In this document: one piece after another, positions 1-7,189 of the stretch
Layout: every line of letters starts with the position of its first letter
Position numbering within the stretch: the stretch's first letter is position 1
Source of the DNA: an uncultured Fibrobacter sp.
Lineage (GTDB): Bacteria; Fibrobacterota; Fibrobacteria; Fibrobacterales; Fibrobacteraceae
Assembly: GCA_946413655.1 (NCBI GenBank)
Contig: CAMKLO010000038.1
Location: 1 to 32,019 of the forward strand
Length of the DNA stretch: 32,019 nucleotides
Direction of reading: 5' to 3'
The notes under the pieces: generated by a model
Databases searched by the model: none
What the model saw: the letters and a program-made list of their open reading frames with translations, nothing else
Told to the model about the DNA's origin: nothing
Position numbers and translations under genes: made by a program

Positions 1-222
1 CACTGCTGGAGGCAGGCTTGGCGCTGGAGCTAGAGGCCGCGGCACTGCTGGAGGCCGGCTTGGCGCTGGAGCTAGAGGCTGCGACACTGCTGGAGGCCGG
101 CTTGGCGCTGGAGCTAGAAGCCGCGACACTGCTAGAGGCGGGCTTGGCGCTGGAGCTGGAGGCCGCGACACTGCTAGAGGCGGGCTTGGCGCTGGAGCTG
201 GAGGCCGCGACACTGCTAGAGG
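1..222. repeat. 42-bp in-frame tandem repeat array encoding the Ser/Ala/Lys-Pro linker
   Basis: Five full 42-bp units start at 1, 43, 85, 127 and 169, followed by a 12-nt partial copy. Units 4 and 5 are identical and the others differ by a few bases, mostly synonymous. The period is a multiple of 3, so gain or loss of a unit shortens or lengthens the linker by 14 residues without a frameshift. The array may continue beyond the left edge. Confidence 0.9.
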
Positions 223-1327
223 AAACCACAGAGCTGGAGCTCGACAAAATACTCATATCCGTAGTCCACACAATGCCATTGCAAAGGGAATCCGCCTTAG
301 CTACATTGCTGTGGAACAAAGCGCACTTCAAATTCGAAGAGCAAACAGGAAGCACGCTATCAACAGCGATTACACTTTGCGGCAAGCAAGTTCCCTTAAC
401 CGTCCAAATTGCATAGACTGTCACATCGGAGCAAGCAGAACCGTCTAAAGCATCAATGGCATAATAAACATTATCCAGTTTATTTTCCAAAGACCATCCG
501 ACAAAATCAAAACCATCCTTTGTCGGTGTCGGGAGTTTCGCCATTTCAGTGCATTCGAAAGACTTTGCAGCATCCTTATCGAGCGTACCACCATTCAATT
601 CATAGGTTACATTGAACTTTTTGTGTTTCAAATCCGTTTCATGAACCTGGACACTATCCGCAACGAACGTGGCCGTAACGTTGACATCATAATTCGGCAT
701 TTCAAAAGTGCAACTGCCTTCCGTAGCACCGACTAATGCGCCTGGCCCCATCACGCCGGTACCAGGTCCCGTCGGCGTTGAGTTTTTCGTACAAGTTACT
801 GTTGTTTTGGAATCGAGATATTTGCTAACTTTAATTGACGAAACTTTATATCCATTTGCTGCGTTCGGATTCACAGTCACCTTCGTCCCCGGCTTCGAAT
901 GGTGCCCATAACGATCGTTAAAGGACAACGAAACAGTTCCATTTTCTGTTTCTTCTACAAACAACATATATCGCAATGATTCATACGATACTTTTACGAA
1001 AACTTCGTGCTTCGGCATCAAGAAACGCATTCCATTTCTTCCTGTTGCCGAAACCTTTTGATCTTCGGTTGTTTCGCCATATTCGTCATAGACAGTAAAT
1101 GACTTGAACATTTTTCCGTCAGGAACGATTGGAGACACTTCCGGCCAATCCCCCTGTTTAGCTTCTGTTACAACTTTTTTGTTCAAGATAACGTCAAAAG
1201 ACTGGTTTTCATCGTTCCCAACTTTAGTTATCTTGAACATATTCGTTGCAGACGAAGAAGATTGTGCATTGACGCCTACAACAAGAGCAAGAGTCAAACT
1301 TAAACCAAAACAGATATTATTTTTCAT
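1..1327 (-). CDS. Secreted InlB-B-repeat protein with Ser-rich repeat linker (5' part, runs off the window)
   Basis: Open minus-strand frame from ATG at 1327 to the window edge (442 codons, no stop), so the C-terminus is missing. AAGGG lies 6 nt before this ATG; an in-frame ATG two codons upstream is less well spaced. Residues 1-21 form a Sec signal peptide ending in VNA before QSSSS. The mature part has beta-rich segments, a Pro/Gly-rich insert (TPTGPGTGVMGPG), and at about 240-283 a Listeria-Bacteroides (InlB B) repeat with VTYELNGGTLD and FDFVGWS. From about residue 361 the chain becomes a Ser-rich linker built of 14-residue units SSSVAASSSSAKPA. Such linkers are common in secreted Fibrobacter proteins, where they join surface or catalytic modules, so a further domain probably lies outside the window. 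The ligand and function are unknown. Confidence 0.8.
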   Translation of the reverse strand, partial: MKNNICFGLSLTLALVVGVNAQSSSSATNMFKITKVGNDENQSFDVILNKKVVTEAKQGDWPEVSPIVPDGKMFKSFTVYDEYGETTEDQKVSATGRNGMRFLMPKHEVFVKVSYESLRYMLFVEETENGTVSLSFNDRYGHHSKPGTKVTVNPNAANGYKVSSIKVSKYLDSKTTVTCTKNSTPTGPGTGVMGPGALVGATEGSCTFEMPNYDVNVTATFVADSVQVHETDLKHKKFNVTYELNGGTLDKDAAKSFECTEMAKLPTPTKDGFDFVGWSLENKLDNVYYAIDALDGSACSDVTVYAIWTVKGTCLPQSVIAVDSVLPVCSSNLKCALFHSNVAKADSLCNGIVWTTDMSILSSSSSVVSSSSVAASSSSAKPASSSVAASSSSAKPASSSVAASSSSAKPASSSVAASSSSAKPASSSAAASSSSAKPASSS

Positions 1328-1355
1328 ACTCATCCCTTGGGAATATTACACTAGT

Positions 1356-1361
1356 ATTATA
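1356..1361 (-). promoter_or_regulatory. Possible -10 (TATAAT) of the InlB-repeat gene
   Basis: A perfect TATAAT hexamer on the minus strand ends 28 nt upstream of the ATG at 1327. That gives a short leader with room for the AAGGG Shine-Dalgarno site. No convincing -35 hexamer is seen 17 nt upstream, so this is a weak call. The rest of the roughly 280-nt gap before hflX is very AT-rich and holds no gene. Confidence 0.3.
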
Positions 1362-1607
1362 CATTTATAATGTCTAATACGGAATAAATTTAATTAAAGA
1401 TTACAAATAGACATTTTTTTAAATTAAAAAACCGTTAAAATAACGAAAAAAACAGATTTTGGGAAAGAAACTCGCAAGTACAGCCGTTTTCAACGTAAAG
1501 ATTTGATTACATAATTATTGTTTTTTTCGTAACTAAACATCCCACTTATTTACAATCTATATTTAATACATTTTGATATATTTAACGCAATCTAATTTAT
1601 AGGATTT

Positions 1608-2804
1608 ATGGAAGAACCAAGAAAAAAAGGCGCGATGCCGGTCGAACACAAAAAGGAACAGGAACGGTGCATTTTAGTGGGCATTGCGACTCCTAAAGTC
1701 CGTCCATGGCTTGCTGGTGAACAGCTCGCCGAACTGGGGCGGCTGGCCGAAACCGCAGGGGCATTCGTCACACGTAGCTTTTTGCAGCGGGTACAAAATT
1801 TTAGCCCGGCAACGCTCATTGGCGAAGGCAAGGTGAACGAAGTCAAGCGCGCCCTCGAAGAAGACAACGCGAAGATGGTCGTTTTTGACGATGACCTTTC
1901 GGGTTCGCAGGTGCGCAATCTCGAAGAACGCATGCCGGGAATCAAGGTTCTCGACCGCACAGGCCTTATTCTCGATATTTTTGCAAAACATGCTGTTACT
2001 GCAGAAAGCCGCCTGATGGTTGAAGTGGCGCAATTGCAGTACATGATGCCGCGCCTCACCGGTGCGTGGACGCACCTTTGCCGCCAGCACAATGGCGGCA
2101 TCGGCACCAAGGGGCCGGGCGAGACGCAGCTCGAAACGGACCGCCGCATGATCCGCAAGCGCATCCAGGAACTCAAGAAAAAGCTGGAGAAAATCGAAGA
2201 CGCCCGCGAGCAACAGGCCGACAAGCGAAACGACATTTTCCAAGTCGGCATCGTCGGTTACACGAACGCCGGCAAATCGACGCTCACGAACCGCTTGACC
2301 GGCGCCGACGTGTATGTTGAAGACAAACTCTTTGCAACGCTCGACAGCACCACGCGAAAGCTGTACCTCGACGGCGAAAACATCATCTTGAGCGACACCG
2401 TCGGATTTATCCGCAAGCTCCCCCACAACTTGATTGAAACGTTCAAGAGCACGCTCGGCGTGGCAGCCCACGCGGACTGCATTTTGGAAGTCGTTGACGG
2501 AAGCGCCCCGGATTACCGCGACCATCTCGAAGTCACGCACAAGACGCTCGAAAGCATCATCGACAAAGACACGCCCCGCCTCCGCGTGTTCAACAAGGTC
2601 GAAGTCGCCGATGAAGCGCGCCGCACAGAACTCTTGCAAAACTACCCTGACGCCATCCAAATCAGCGCAAAAGAGAACATCGGCATGGAACGCCTCCGTG
2701 CAGCATTCAAGGAACAGCTCGAACGCTGGCACGAAAAACGCACCGCCGCCGAAGCAAAAGAAAAGGAAATCGCAGAAATGCCATGGCCGGAGGTAGGGGG
2801 ATGA
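1608..2804 (+). CDS. hflX: Ribosome-associated GTPase HflX
   Basis: 398 residues, close to the usual HflX length. The N-terminal HflX domain (about 20-190) carries the family stretch GGIGTKGPGETQLETDRR, followed by a charged coiled coil (about 185-210). The GTPase domain shows the P-loop GYTNAGKS (217-224), the switch I segment LFATLDSTTR, and G3 DTVG (263-266). G4 reads NKVE (329-332) rather than the canonical NKxD. HflX binds the 50S subunit and splits or rescues stalled ribosomes, particularly under heat stress. The start is the first in-frame ATG, with a weak AGGA just upstream; M10 is an alternative. The ~270-nt gap before pgpA makes joint transcription doubtful. Confidence 0.95.
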   Translation: MEEPRKKGAMPVEHKKEQERCILVGIATPKVRPWLAGEQLAELGRLAETAGAFVTRSFLQRVQNFSPATLIGEGKVNEVKRALEEDNAKMVVFDDDLSGSQVRNLEERMPGIKVLDRTGLILDIFAKHAVTAESRLMVEVAQLQYMMPRLTGAWTHLCRQHNGGIGTKGPGETQLETDRRMIRKRIQELKKKLEKIEDAREQQADKRNDIFQVGIVGYTNAGKSTLTNRLTGADVYVEDKLFATLDSTTRKLYLDGENIILSDTVGFIRKLPHNLIETFKSTLGVAAHADCILEVVDGSAPDYRDHLEVTHKTLESIIDKDTPRLRVFNKVEVADEARRTELLQNYPDAIQISAKENIGMERLRAAFKEQLERWHEKRTAAEAKEKEIAEMPWPEVGG

Positions 2805-2815
2805 GGTATGAGCAC

Positions 2816-2828
2816 GGACCTACGGTCC
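2816..2828. other. Short hairpin GGACC-TAC-GGTCC downstream of hflX
   Basis: Perfect 5-bp stem with a 3-nt loop, 12 nt after the hflX stop. There is no T-tract after it, so it is not called a terminator. Confidence 0.3.
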
Positions 2829-2896
2829 TCTGGGGTGTGGGCTCGAGGCTTACGCCACTCTGAGGCATGAGGCTTTTAGAATTAAACTTCATGATT

Positions 2897-2979
2897 CGTC
2901 ATTCTGAGCGGTGAGAAACCGCGAAGAATCCAGTCAAGTTTCAAATCGCCCTGGATGCTTCGTTACACTCAGCATGACG
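2897..2979. repeat. Dispersed palindromic intergenic element, copy 1
   Basis: Outer arms CGTCATTCTGAG (2897-2908) and CTCAGCATGACG (2968-2979) pair with one mismatch. Inner arms GAAGAATCCAG (2923-2933) and CTGGATGCTTC (2951-2961) also pair. The segment after the left outer arm holds its own small stem, GCGGT-GAGAA-ACCGC. The same arms recur near 19371 and 28277, so this is one family of mobile or structural intergenic repeats. Confidence 0.75.
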
Positions 2980-3009
2980 AAAAAACATAACGACCCCATC
3001 AAGCAATGG

Positions 3010-3053
3010 CTAATGACTAACGACTAACGACCATTCCCCCTAATCACTAACCA
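3010..3053. repeat. Heptad-phased intergenic repeat (CTAANNA)
   Basis: CTAATGA, CTAACGA, CTAACGA follow one another at exact 7-nt spacing from 3010. After a C-rich break, CTAATCA and CTAACCA follow from 3040. This lies immediately upstream of pgpA. A second heptad tract with a different core occurs at 19452-19483. Confidence 0.6.
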
Positions 3054-3074
3054 CTGTTTACCAACCACTTCATC

Positions 3075-3701
3075 ATGAACAAACAAGAACTTAAAGAAAA
3101 ATATGGCAAGAAGCGCGTTCCGCACGAATGGCGAAAGACGGACAAATTAACCGCCCTCATCGTAACATTCTTCGGTTCGGGAATGAGTCCGAAAGCGCCC
3201 GGCACCATGGGAAGTCTGGCTGCCGCAATTGTCGCCTACCCCATGGCATGGCTCGCATTGCGCCTATTTGGATACTACTACGAATGGAACATTCCCATCA
3301 TAGGGTACGTAAACCAAGTTTTTCTTGCTGCCGCCCTAATCGTATTTTTTGTCGCCATCCCCTTTGTGAAAAAAGCGATGAAAGATACCGGCACCGAAGA
3401 CCCAGGCTGGATCGTGATTGACGAAGTCTGCGGAATTTTCATGAGCCTCGCATTCTATCCTACAGAAACCATCGTCGTCCACCCTTGGATTTTAGCGATT
3501 GCGTTCGGGCTTTTCCGATTCTTCGACATTTTAAAACCGCTCGGCATCCATAAAATGGAAAAACTCCCCGGCGCTTGGGGAGTCATGGCCGATGATTTGC
3601 TCGGCGGAATTTACGCAGGACTTCTACTCATTCTCAGCACTTATGTAATAATCACGCTCTTTTTCTCTGCTGCCGGAATCTACAATTTTATATTTTCGTA
3701 A
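3075..3701 (+). CDS. pgpA: Phosphatidylglycerophosphatase A
   Basis: 208 residues. It removes phosphate from phosphatidylglycerol phosphate in the inner membrane, completing phosphatidylglycerol synthesis. PgpA motifs are clear: GSGMSPKAPGTMGSL (34-48), the metal-binding stretch DPGWIVIDEV (109-118), and the C-terminal MADDLLGGIYAG (171-182). Several hydrophobic segments fit the multi-pass fold. The protein has about 25 extra charged N-terminal residues compared with typical PgpA; no start between these and the conserved motif is better. No Shine-Dalgarno site is visible. Phosphatidylglycerol is the lipid donor used by Lgt, which is also encoded in this window but in a separate operon. Confidence 0.93.
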   Translation: MNKQELKEKYGKKRVPHEWRKTDKLTALIVTFFGSGMSPKAPGTMGSLAAAIVAYPMAWLALRLFGYYYEWNIPIIGYVNQVFLAAALIVFFVAIPFVKKAMKDTGTEDPGWIVIDEVCGIFMSLAFYPTETIVVHPWILAIAFGLFRFFDILKPLGIHKMEKLPGAWGVMADDLLGGIYAGLLLILSTYVIITLFFSAAGIYNFIFS

Positions 3702-3702
3702 T

Positions 3703-3740
3703 ACATAATTAAAACGGGTTAAACGTCACTCCAGCCTTGA
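3703..3740 (-). pseudogene. Duplicated 3' end of an outer-membrane gene (left 38-bp direct repeat)
   Basis: These 38 bp match 4856-4893 at 36 positions, in the same orientation. On the minus strand they read KAGVTFNPF and a stop, exactly the C-terminus of the outer-membrane protein at 4862-5599. Both differences fall in third codon positions and are synonymous (Asn AAC/AAT and Phe TTT/TTC). Identity stops sharply on both sides. The fragment begins 1 nt after the pgpA stop. It is either a relic of a paralogue or one end of an inserted cassette. Confidence 0.7.
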
Positions 3741-3808
3741 CCGATTTTCTTATATCCATTTTTGTATTTTGTAGCTGAGAATAAACACTTTATTCGCTGG
3801 GTATTGGA

Positions 3809-4798
3809 ATGAAAATAAAATTGTTGTTTTCCGGGCTAGTTTGCATTGCATTCTTGTTTTCGTGCGCAAGCAACAAAGTCAATGCACCGGACATTGAAAA
3901 AAACAACATCATCAGCCAAACTAACGTTACTGACACAACGAATGAGAATTCGACTATTCAAACCGACAGTTCGGCAAGTGCACTCGAACTCATAAACAGT
4001 TCTCTAAATAATACATTCCTCGAGCAAACAATACACAAACCCTTAACACTATATCGAGCTCTTAATTTTAACAAAGATACGACAGTTTGGGATACGTCAG
4101 ACTGTAATATTGATAAATCGACTTTTTCCTGCAATCATGTTGACCGGTATGACTACTCATATGGTGTATGGGATGGTTTTTATGATGATGATGAAATGGT
4201 TTGGGATTCCAGTCGCAAAAAAATCATTTACGATACAACTTATATAGATATAAATTTTGGAAAAAATGCGCTAGTCCACTACACTCCTGTTACTGAAATC
4301 CCTAAACTCGATAGAGAAGCCGTTGCAAAAGCACTTTCCAAGCTCTCTGGTGAAGCTTGTGCTCAAATATTTAAATTTAGATCCAATTACAATCTTGAGG
4401 TTATTGGTCTTCCAGGTTTTTCATGGGAAGATCAAGATGCGCTGATGTTTGGGTTTGACGCGTACATTGACAGGGATGATTCCGGTCAAGAGAAGTGCTC
4501 TGTTCAAGGAGCCCGTGTTCAGTACACCGAGAGTTCTCATTATTCTATTGTCTATAGTAGATCTCTTCCTGAGCAGCTTGACATAAAGACGCTTCAATTT
4601 TTCAATGGCACTCTTAATACATACCAAGATACGACTATTTCTTGGAAACTGGTGTACATAGATCAATACCACCGTGCGGATACTTTGGACATAACCACTA
4701 AATTTGAATACGACGACTCCGAGTCTTCAAAAATAAAGTTTTCTGGTTATTACAAAGGGGATTGTTATGATGCCATCAAACCATCTAAATGTAAATAA
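3809..4798 (+). CDS. Hypothetical lipoprotein
   Basis: 329 residues. A lipoprotein signal peptide ends in the lipobox LFSC, with lipidated Cys19. Then come a Ser/Thr/Asn-rich spacer and an acidic, aromatic-rich body with several Cys (for example in TSDCNIDKSTFSCNH and the C-terminal GDCYDAIKPSKCK) that could form disulfides. No known domain is recognised. Base composition is visibly more AT-rich than hflX, pgpA or the lgt operon. The gene lies alone between 38-bp direct repeats that copy the 3' end of the neighbouring outer-membrane gene, which suggests it was acquired as a unit. The location is probably the outer-membrane or periplasmic lipoprotein pool; the function is unknown. Confidence 0.8.
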   Translation: MKIKLLFSGLVCIAFLFSCASNKVNAPDIEKNNIISQTNVTDTTNENSTIQTDSSASALELINSSLNNTFLEQTIHKPLTLYRALNFNKDTTVWDTSDCNIDKSTFSCNHVDRYDYSYGVWDGFYDDDEMVWDSSRKKIIYDTTYIDINFGKNALVHYTPVTEIPKLDREAVAKALSKLSGEACAQIFKFRSNYNLEVIGLPGFSWEDQDALMFGFDAYIDRDDSGQEKCSVQGARVQYTESSHYSIVYSRSLPEQLDIKTLQFFNGTLNTYQDTTISWKLVYIDQYHRADTLDITTKFEYDDSESSKIKFSGYYKGDCYDAIKPSKCK

Positions 4799-4855
4799 CA
4801 TTTACACACAAGACATTTTCAAGCCGCTCCACCACTGATTTAACATTTAGGCGAC

Positions 4856-4893
4856 ACATAATTAGAACGGATTAAACGTCACTCCAGCCTTGA
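4856..4893. repeat. Right 38-bp direct repeat flanking the lipoprotein gene
   Basis: Partner of 3703-3740 (36/38 identical). It overlaps the last nine codons and stop of the outer-membrane gene at 4862-5599. The copies are 1153 bp apart and enclose one complete gene. Confidence 0.8.
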
Positions 4894-5599
4894 TGGCAGC
4901 CGAAGACCAATCGGCCAAACCATCAGCAAAGCGTTCGTTATACTTGTGATAAAACTTTGCATCCAAAAGCAGGTCTAAATAGATTCGTTCATTGACACGG
5001 AAGCCCACGCCCAAAAGCATGCTAAATTCCATGGACGAGTCCAGTTCCTTATCGCGTGCACCATCTAACTCCAGATTATCGAAAAGCGGGATGGAGATCT
5101 GGGAACCAAATTCGAACGACACAAAGCTAGACCGCGGCTTGACCGCAAAAAGAATCGGGAACGCAATCCGCCCCTGCGACAAGTATCCATCAGAAACACG
5201 TTTGTATTCCCCTTTACCGTCTTCAACATATAGTGGTTCCGACAAATACAGCGGAGCATATTCAAACAGCACACCAAGCCTTACCGCCAAATGATATTTC
5301 AGCAAAGGCCATTGAACAGACGCTCCCATCTGGAAAAAAGCACCCTCAAAAAAGACAATCCGTTCCACCTTTTCGTAACGGCTCAACTGAGTTTCGTTAT
5401 TGATAACTTTAAAACCCATATTAATCGTCATTCCGACTAAGAAATCGAACGGGACCGAGTTCTTCTGAATCCGTTCCGCATTCCTGACGCTATCGCGATG
5501 CGCCTTCGCTTGCATCCACCGATCATATTCGTTAACACTTTCGTCTTGAGCGAAAGCAAAAGCAGCAAGCAACAGAACAAGTCCAAAAACGCGAAACAT
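4862..5599 (-). CDS. Outer-membrane beta-barrel protein, unknown function
   Basis: 245 residues. The signal peptide (1-17, cleavage after AFA) is followed by a short polar, Arg-rich region and alternating amphipathic strands such as FQMGASVQWPLLKYHLAVRLGVLFEY and FSMLLGVGFRVNERIYLDLLLDAKFYH. The chain ends in VTFNPF; a C-terminal Phe is the usual sign of BAM-assembled barrels. The size suggests an 8- to 10-stranded barrel. The partner or substrate is unknown. The gene is monocistronic, with a near-palindrome between its possible promoter and start. Its last codons are duplicated beyond the adjacent lipoprotein gene. Confidence 0.75.
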   Translation of the reverse strand: MFRVFGLVLLLAAFAFAQDESVNEYDRWMQAKAHRDSVRNAERIQKNSVPFDFLVGMTINMGFKVINNETQLSRYEKVERIVFFEGAFFQMGASVQWPLLKYHLAVRLGVLFEYAPLYLSEPLYVEDGKGEYKRVSDGYLSQGRIAFPILFAVKPRSSFVSFEFGSQISIPLFDNLELDGARDKELDSSMEFSMLLGVGFRVNERIYLDLLLDAKFYHKYNERFADGLADWSSAAIKAGVTFNPF

Positions 5600-5646
5600 A
5601 TCACAGCCCTCGATAAAAGCAATTCAACAACGAACCGTCTTTAATC

Positions 5647-5664
5647 TATACAAAACTTTGTATA
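5647..5664. promoter_or_regulatory. Candidate operator: palindrome TATACAAA-AC-TTTGTATA
   Basis: Perfect 8-bp inverted arms separated by 2 nt, 48 nt upstream of the outer-membrane gene start (5599) and just downstream of a TATAAT hexamer. This is a typical place for a dimeric repressor. No regulator gene is adjacent, so the protein that binds is unknown. Confidence 0.45.
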
Positions 5665-5676
5665 AAAAACGATGCT

Positions 5677-5682
5677 ATTATA
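5677..5682 (-). promoter_or_regulatory. Possible -10 (TATAAT) of the outer-membrane gene
   Basis: TATAAT on the minus strand with a weak TTATTG 17 nt upstream; the palindromic candidate operator follows within 15 nt. The call depends on sequence similarity only. Confidence 0.35.
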
Positions 5683-5712
5683 GACGTTCCGACAAAAAGC
5701 AATAAAACAAGA

Positions 5713-5745
5713 TGAACTGTAAAAAGGTGATGCCGGCACAGTTCA
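5713..5745 (-). terminator. Candidate terminator of the fabF-DUF2279-transporter operon
   Basis: 8-bp perfect stem TGAACTGT/ACAGTTCA with a 17-nt loop, followed on the minus strand by the T-rich TCTTGTTTTATT. It lies 18 nt after the transporter stop. The long loop makes it less than ideal. Confidence 0.5.
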
Positions 5746-5763
5746 CAAAGGCGGTCGGTCGAC

Positions 5764-7170
5764 CTATTCAAATATCTTGTTGTACAAACTCGGAGCAAAT
5801 TTTTGCAAGTAACCCAACACGAAAATCACGGAAATGATAATCGGCAGGACCCACTTGAAGTAGAGGCGAAGTACCGCATATTTCGGGAATTTCAAACCCT
5901 TGCCTGCATCCGCTTCGGCAAAGAAATTGTCCTGCCCCCAGCCATAACGGGAATTGCAGAACAGCACGAACACAAGCGAACCCAGCGGCAATAGCGTATT
6001 CGAGACCAAGAAGTCTTCCAAATCCAGTACACAACTGCCCGAACCAAACGGTTCGAATCCCGAAAGCACGTTAAAGCCGAGTGCGCACGGGAGTGACAAC
6101 AGCGTAATAGCGACAAAGTTCCATTTAACAGCCTTCTTGCGTTCCACATTGCGCGCATCCATCCAATAAGCGACAATGTTTTCGAAAACGGCCACAAGCG
6201 TCGATAGCGCCGCAAACGACATGAAGAGGAAGAACGCAGCACCGCAAATCCGGCCTGCCGGCATCTGCGCAAAAACGTTCGGGAGCGTTGCAAAAATAAG
6301 CCCCGGCCCCGCATCCGGCTGGAGTCCAAACGCAAAGCAAGCAGGAATGATGATAAGCCCGGCAATCAAGGCGACACCTGTATCGAGCACGCAAATATGC
6401 GCGGCTTCCGTCAAAAGCGAATGCTTCTTGTCGATATAGCTCCCGAAAATGCTCATGGAACCAATGCCGATGCTCAACGTAAAGAAGGACTGCCCGAGAG
6501 CCGCAAATACGACTTCGCCAATTCCCGCTTCCTTGAGTTTTGTGAAATCCGGCAGCAAATAAAATTTCAGCCCTTCGCCCGCACCCGGGAGCGTGAGCAC
6601 GCGAATCATCAAAATGAACATGATAATCAGGAGCGCAGACATCATCATTTTCGTCACACGTTCTACGCCGCGCTGGAGTCCGAGTGCCACAATCGAAAGC
6701 CCCGCAAACGTTGCCACCACCATCCAGAACGAAAGCAGCGGACCATTCCCGAGCATCTTGCCGAACTCCGCCCCGACTTCTGCAGGCGTCATCGTCATGA
6801 GGTCGCCCATCGTCACCATGCGGTAAAAGTAGAAGAGCATCCAGCCCGTCACTGTCGTATAGAACATCATCAACAGGTAGTTGCCCGCAATCATCGGGAT
6901 ACCCGCCACATGCCACTTGTGCCCAGGCTTTTCAAGGATGGCAAACGAACGACCCACGCCACGCTTAGCAGAGCGGCCAACAGCAAATTCCATCACGAGA
7001 ATCGGAAAACCAAAAATCAAAAGAAAGAAGAGGTAAATCAGTACGAAGGCCGCACCGCCATACTGTCCCGTGATAAACGGGAAACGCCACACGTTGCCAA
7101 GCCCGATGGCACAACCGGCCGCAATCAGGATAAAACCTAAACGGGATTTAAAGTTCTCTCTTTCTGCCAT
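5764..7170 (-). CDS. Sodium-dependent neurotransmitter-symporter (NSS/LeuT) family transporter
   Basis: 468 residues with 11-12 hydrophobic helices across an inner-membrane protein. TM1 carries the NSS signature GLGNVWRFPF (23-32), where the helix unwinds to bind sodium and an amino acid; NYLLMMFYTTVTGWMLFYFYRMV forms TM3. Bacterial members (LeuT, MhsT, Tyt1) import amino acids with sodium. The substrate cannot be read from sequence. A good Shine-Dalgarno GAGGTAAG precedes the ATG. The upstream DUF2279-like gene ends 19 nt before the start, so both are probably on one transcript beginning at fabF. It is last in the operon; a hairpin with T-rich tail follows. Confidence 0.93.
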   Translation of the reverse strand: MAERENFKSRLGFILIAAGCAIGLGNVWRFPFITGQYGGAAFVLIYLFFLLIFGFPILVMEFAVGRSAKRGVGRSFAILEKPGHKWHVAGIPMIAGNYLLMMFYTTVTGWMLFYFYRMVTMGDLMTMTPAEVGAEFGKMLGNGPLLSFWMVVATFAGLSIVALGLQRGVERVTKMMMSALLIIMFILMIRVLTLPGAGEGLKFYLLPDFTKLKEAGIGEVVFAALGQSFFTLSIGIGSMSIFGSYIDKKHSLLTEAAHICVLDTGVALIAGLIIIPACFAFGLQPDAGPGLIFATLPNVFAQMPAGRICGAAFFLFMSFAALSTLVAVFENIVAYWMDARNVERKKAVKWNFVAITLLSLPCALGFNVLSGFEPFGSGSCVLDLEDFLVSNTLLPLGSLVFVLFCNSRYGWGQDNFFAEADAGKGLKFPKYAVLRLYFKWVLPIIISVIFVLGYLQKFAPSLYNKIFE

Positions 7171-7189
7171 AACTTACCTCAAGTTCAAA

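Noticed and set aside
1..222. CRISPR-like array from regular 42-bp units
   Set aside because: The units are contiguous, without unique spacers, and lie in frame in a coding region.
18..416. Plus-strand open frame with a LALELEAATLLEAG repeat
   Set aside because: It is the mirror of the 42-bp Ser-linker repeat on the minus strand, which has a signal peptide, an InlB-B repeat and a Shine-Dalgarno site.
1433..1445. Hairpin CGTTA-AAA-TAACG near an A-rich tract, terminator-like on the minus strand
   Set aside because: No minus-strand gene ends there; it lies upstream of the InlB-repeat gene and of hflX in very AT-rich DNA where such stems occur by chance.
1674..2732. Long antisense frame (352 codons) in hflX
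   Set aside because: hflX is unmistakable on the plus strand; the antisense frame is an effect of its codon usage and has no recognisable motif.
6397..7140. Plus-strand frame (247 codons) opposite the symporter
   Set aside because: The product is a His/Arg-rich low-complexity sequence, typical of the antisense of a membrane protein gene.
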